Of a DNA stretch of 8,014 bases, positions 5,755-8,014 are shown piece by piece. Position numbers and translations under genes: made by a program. The notes beneath the pieces were generated by a model. It ran no database searches. It was not told where the DNA came from and saw only the letters and a program-made list of their open reading frames with translations. Every line of letters begins with the position of its first letter. Position 1 is the stretch's first letter. This stretch comes from an archaeon (GTDB lineage: Archaea; B1Sed10-29; WALL01): assembly GCA_030592525.1 (NCBI GenBank), contig JAUVIW010000042.1, positions 1 to 8,014 on the forward strand, in the 5' to 3' direction.

Positions 5755-5898
5755 CTATGCTATTTCCACCACGGTCCAGATGTGCAGCTGCGGCACAGTG
5801 AACTCCACGTGCCCGCCGTCCACAGTGAAATCGATTTCAACACTCTCTTTTTCCGGTGTGAGTACACTGTCGCTTTCTGTGCTGAAGCCCTTGTTTGT
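5755..5898 (-). pseudogene. C-terminal relic of a carbohydrate-active enzyme (beta-sandwich end)
   Basis: Read on the minus strand, the helicase stop codon (5899-5901) is followed without a break, in the same frame, by 47 sense codons and a TAG at 5755-5757. The peptide ends with V-E-F-T-V-P-Q-L-H-I-W-T-V-V-E-I-A, preceded by E-I-D-F-T-V-D-G-G-H. This alternating strand pattern with a T-V-P-x-L-x-I-W-x-V-V ending is what I know from the last strands of beta-sandwich domains closing glycoside hydrolases such as GH66-type enzymes. Assignment to one family is not possible from 47 residues. There is no ATG and no ribosome-binding site, so it is not an independent gene. It is most likely the leftover 3' end of a gene whose front was lost when the helicase arrived. 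Confidence 0.5.
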
Positions 5899-7803
5899 TT
5901 AGCGTTCGGATTTTCCCCAAAACGCGTTCAGTTCTCGCTTAAGCTCATTGTTTGAGATGACCAGCACACTATTGTCCCTCATGAGTGAGGGGAGGTTGTC
6001 CCAATAAAACTTTTTCAGTTGCCGGTCGATAAAGAACCGCTTATCTCCAAGTATGATGCATCTTTTCGAGCCCTCTTTGCGCAATATCCTTCCAGCCCAT
6101 TGGACGGTGTCATACACCGCAATCATGTTGACCAGCTTACTCGCATTCTCTTGGCCGTACTTTGATTCCAGGTACTTGACCTTCTTTTTGAGGAAAAAAT
6201 CACCGTAATTTGGCAGTGGCAAGCCCCACACAAAATTGTTCTTGATGTTCTTAGCTAAGTTGGAGCCCCTTGAGCCCTTGGCACGTATTGAGCCGGCGTA
6301 CACTCCTTTGTGCTCAACACCGGCCATTTCACTAAACCGCCGTATACCGCTGTCCGCGAGCTTGTTTGTTTCAAGTTTTGTGATTGTGCCCACCAACACG
6401 GACCCACCGCCGTTTTCCTCGATTATGCTTATGGCCCGCGTGTATTTCGGCCGCATTTCATCCCTGAGCCTGTACAGTGAGCTTAAGCCCAGATGGATGA
6501 TGACCTTGAGGTTCACGTCATTATGGATTTCGTTCTTATGGCACTTATCCTGGGCAAGCTGCAGGTTCAGTAACTGCCCCAGGGTGTGGAAATCACCCAT
6601 TGTAGCTGAATACAATATGACTGAATGAAACTCACTGAAAATGTCATTTAATGTCAAGTCCTCGACCAGTGAATTGTTGCCAACCTCAAACGGCTTAATT
6701 TTCAGGACACCCACATCCTTGCTGTCACAATATGCTATCATGCTGTCAGTCACGTGCTCGAGCTTTTCAAGAAACAGGTCGGGTAACGCCATGGCCCTTT
6801 CATAATCGTCATCCTCAGTGATTGCTTGGCGGATTTTTGCCAGCCTGAAGACAATGTTTTCCAATGGCTGATTTAATTCGGACTCAAAGTACCTGATGAT
6901 TTTTGACGGCTTCAGCGCCTCATCCTTTTCTGAAATGTACCAAAAGTCACTAACCGCAAACTGGAACTTTTTAAGGAAGTCCAGGTCCGCCTTCGCGATT
7001 TCCTTTTCCTTGCCATCCTTATGGATAACCACCTTCAACTGCTTTTCCAGTCTCGCCAATCCGGTTAATGAGAGTGTTGAGCTCATGGCGTTTTCAAGCC
7101 TTGAAGGCAAGCGGTCAGCCTCATCAATCAAAAGGACATAATCCTTGAGCTTGAGCTGTTTTTGGAGTATCATGAACGGGAATCCGATGGCCCAATAGTA
7201 ATCAAGGATTATCACGTCCGCCTTTTTCATCAATAGCCGCATCATCTCGTAACCACAGAAATTCTTGCATAGCCCCTGAAACTTTTCGAAAAAATCGGAT
7301 TGGCTCTCCATACCCTCTGTGAAATACTCGCTGGGGCTATCCTTCATGATGGTGGTTATCTGGCTTAGCTTTGAGGTAGCCCCGTCCAAAACGTCCTTTC
7401 CGTTCTTTTCAAAGACCTTGTAGTAATATCGGCAGGATTTTTCGTATCGCTTGGCCAGCGTGCATTTTTGGTAGCTGAACTCATCGGGCTTGAAATTGGG
7501 GCACATGCTTCTTTTGCCGCGTAAATCCGCAACCACCAAACCCTTTTTTTTGGCGTGGTTTATCTTCAGGACCTCATCAACCATCGCGTTCCGTGTCCCA
7601 TAGTTGGGTGTCACTAGGATGACCTTTTTTCCTTTTGCCAGGGCTGGTGCCAAGGAACAGATTGTTTTTCCCGTTCCACACGGGGATTCGAACATGCCCA
7701 CTCCCCCTTCACCCACTAGCTTTACCACGTGCTCCATAATCTCCTTTTGATTCGGCCTCAGTTTGGGGTATGGGACAAAATCCTGCGGCTCTCTTGAATT
7801 CAT
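5899..7803 (-). CDS. XPD/DinG-like superfamily 2 DNA helicase with iron-sulphur cysteines
   Basis: The 634-residue protein has the Rad3/XPD helicase layout. L15-R-P-N-Q19 is Q-motif-like; the Walker A is S40-P-C-G-T-G-K-T47; motif Ia is near V61-I-L-V-T-P66. Cysteines C101, C114, C124 and C183 (with C179 nearby) sit where XPD proteins hold a 4Fe-4S cluster, C183 being in the C-G-Y-E that resembles the family's C-P-Y. Motif II is D227-E-A-D230, motif III is S399-A-T401, a variant motif V (K-G-S-R-G-S-N) spans about 509-515, and motif VI is Q568-W-A-G-R572. Known relatives unwind DNA 5' to 3' in repair; this role is inferred. The expected motif II is DEAH and the expected motif V is E-G-x-D, so this is a divergent member. 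GGAG at 7814-7811 precedes the ATG by seven bases. Its GC content is largely lower than that of its neighbours, and it sits between enzyme fragments, suggesting transfer. Confidence 0.87.
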   Translation of the reverse strand: MNSREPQDFVPYPKLRPNQKEIMEHVVKLVGEGGVGMFESPCGTGKTICSLAPALAKGKKVILVTPNYGTRNAMVDEVLKINHAKKKGLVVADLRGKRSMCPNFKPDEFSYQKCTLAKRYEKSCRYYYKVFEKNGKDVLDGATSKLSQITTIMKDSPSEYFTEGMESQSDFFEKFQGLCKNFCGYEMMRLLMKKADVIILDYYWAIGFPFMILQKQLKLKDYVLLIDEADRLPSRLENAMSSTLSLTGLARLEKQLKVVIHKDGKEKEIAKADLDFLKKFQFAVSDFWYISEKDEALKPSKIIRYFESELNQPLENIVFRLAKIRQAITEDDDYERAMALPDLFLEKLEHVTDSMIAYCDSKDVGVLKIKPFEVGNNSLVEDLTLNDIFSEFHSVILYSATMGDFHTLGQLLNLQLAQDKCHKNEIHNDVNLKVIIHLGLSSLYRLRDEMRPKYTRAISIIEENGGGSVLVGTITKLETNKLADSGIRRFSEMAGVEHKGVYAGSIRAKGSRGSNLAKNIKNNFVWGLPLPNYGDFFLKKKVKYLESKYGQENASKLVNMIAVYDTVQWAGRILRKEGSKRCIILGDKRFFIDRQLKKFYWDNLPSLMRDNSVLVISNNELKRELNAFWGKSER

Positions 7804-7828
7804 GAACCCTCTCCATTATGTGTTATCA

Positions 7829-7846
7829 ACCTTTAACCCTTTCGGC
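7829..7846 (-). promoter_or_regulatory. Weak promoter candidate for the helicase gene
   Basis: On the minus strand, CCGAAAGGG (7846-7838) followed by TTAAA (7836-7832) resembles a TFB recognition element plus a TATA box. Its centre lies about 31 bases before the ATG at 7803, predicting a start near 7808. The match is loose. The gene could instead be read through from the glycoside hydrolase gene that ends at 7860, using the GGAG at 7814-7811. Confidence 0.35.
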
Positions 7847-7859
7847 TTTGTTGGGTGAG

Positions 7860-8014
7860 CTAGATTTCCGCGTACCACTTGCGCAGCACTAGCTGCGCTG
7901 GCTTGCCGCGAATGTTCCACTGCTTGTCCTGCATGTCCTGGCGCCAGTAGCCAAACGAGTATACCCCAATAATCCAAGGCCTGTCCGCGATGCCGCGCAT
8001 CACAGCTTCGTACG
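7860..8014 (-). CDS. C-terminal end of a TIM-barrel glycoside hydrolase-like protein (partial)
   Basis: Only the last 50 codons and the TAG stop (7862-7860) are in the window; the rest lies past the right edge. The peptide contains W-I-I-G-V-Y-S-F-G-Y-W, then D-K-Q-W-N-I-R-G-K-P-A, and ends V-L-R-K-W-Y-A-E-I. An aromatic-rich last barrel strand followed by an R-G-K-P-A helix and a K-W-Y end is familiar from TIM-barrel glycoside hydrolases of the GH113/GH5 kind. The catalytic residues are outside the window, so the family and substrate cannot be fixed. It lies 56 bases upstream of the helicase on the same strand. With the enzyme relic beyond the helicase, it suggests this was a carbohydrate-degradation locus. 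Confidence 0.6.
   Translation of the reverse strand, partial: YEAVMRGIADRPWIIGVYSFGYWRQDMQDKQWNIRGKPAQLVLRKWYAEI

Noticed and set aside
5579..5902. Plus-strand open frame crossing the membrane protein end and the relic
   Set aside because: Its composition is that of an off-frame translation, and it overlaps a convincing membrane protein gene in another frame.
5755..7803. Helicase and downstream tail as one protein through stop-codon readthrough
   Set aside because: The stop is TAA, not the TAG used for pyrrolysine, and the tail looks like an enzyme domain end rather than part of a helicase. One chance in three of being in frame is not remarkable.

Overview
The window looks archaeal. TATA boxes sit about 26 bases upstream of several start codons, which predicts leaderless or nearly leaderless mRNAs. 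Where a leader exists, the Shine-Dalgarno is the archaeal type (GGAGGTGA). The gene set also fits: an XPD/Rad3-type iron-sulphur helicase, a pilin-like single-span protein and a Thr/Pro-rich lipoprotein. The species cannot be named from this sequence. Most genes are GC-rich (about 60% in hand-counted 60-base lines). The pilin-like gene (about 48-50%) and much of the helicase gene (40-43% in two lines, 55% in a third) are poorer in GC.

Left part (1-2655). The last codons of an upstream gene are followed after one base by a very long multi-span CPBP-type membrane protease (26-2131). It converges with a pilin-like single-span protein (2128-2655, minus) and their stop codons overlap. A short divergent promoter region (2656-2723) with two TATA boxes separates that gene from a DedA/VTT membrane protein (2724-3233).

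Middle part (3234-5747). A palindrome-embedded TATA box precedes a two-gene operon for the cell surface. It encodes a secreted helical protein with three degenerate repeats (3281-4597) and an overlapping Thr/Pro-rich lipoprotein (4594-4875). A GC-rich hairpin lies between this operon and a convergent Nudix hydrolase (4913-5344, minus). The Nudix gene and a small four-span membrane protein (5397-5747) diverge from what appears to be one shared TATA box, exactly midway between their start codons.

Right part (5755-8014, all minus). Beyond the right edge lies a gene whose last 50 residues look like the end of a TIM-barrel glycoside hydrolase. Next comes an XPD/DinG-like helicase (5899-7803). Directly after its stop codon is a 47-codon startless open frame resembling the C-terminal beta-sandwich of a carbohydrate-active enzyme. 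The simplest reading is that the helicase was inserted into a glycoside-hydrolase region and replaced most of one gene.

I saw no tRNA, rRNA, CRISPR array, transposase or integrase. No stretch over 300 bases lacks a gene. The points most worth checking are the helicase insertion with its enzyme relic, the repeat-containing surface protein operon, and the unusual promoter geometry.
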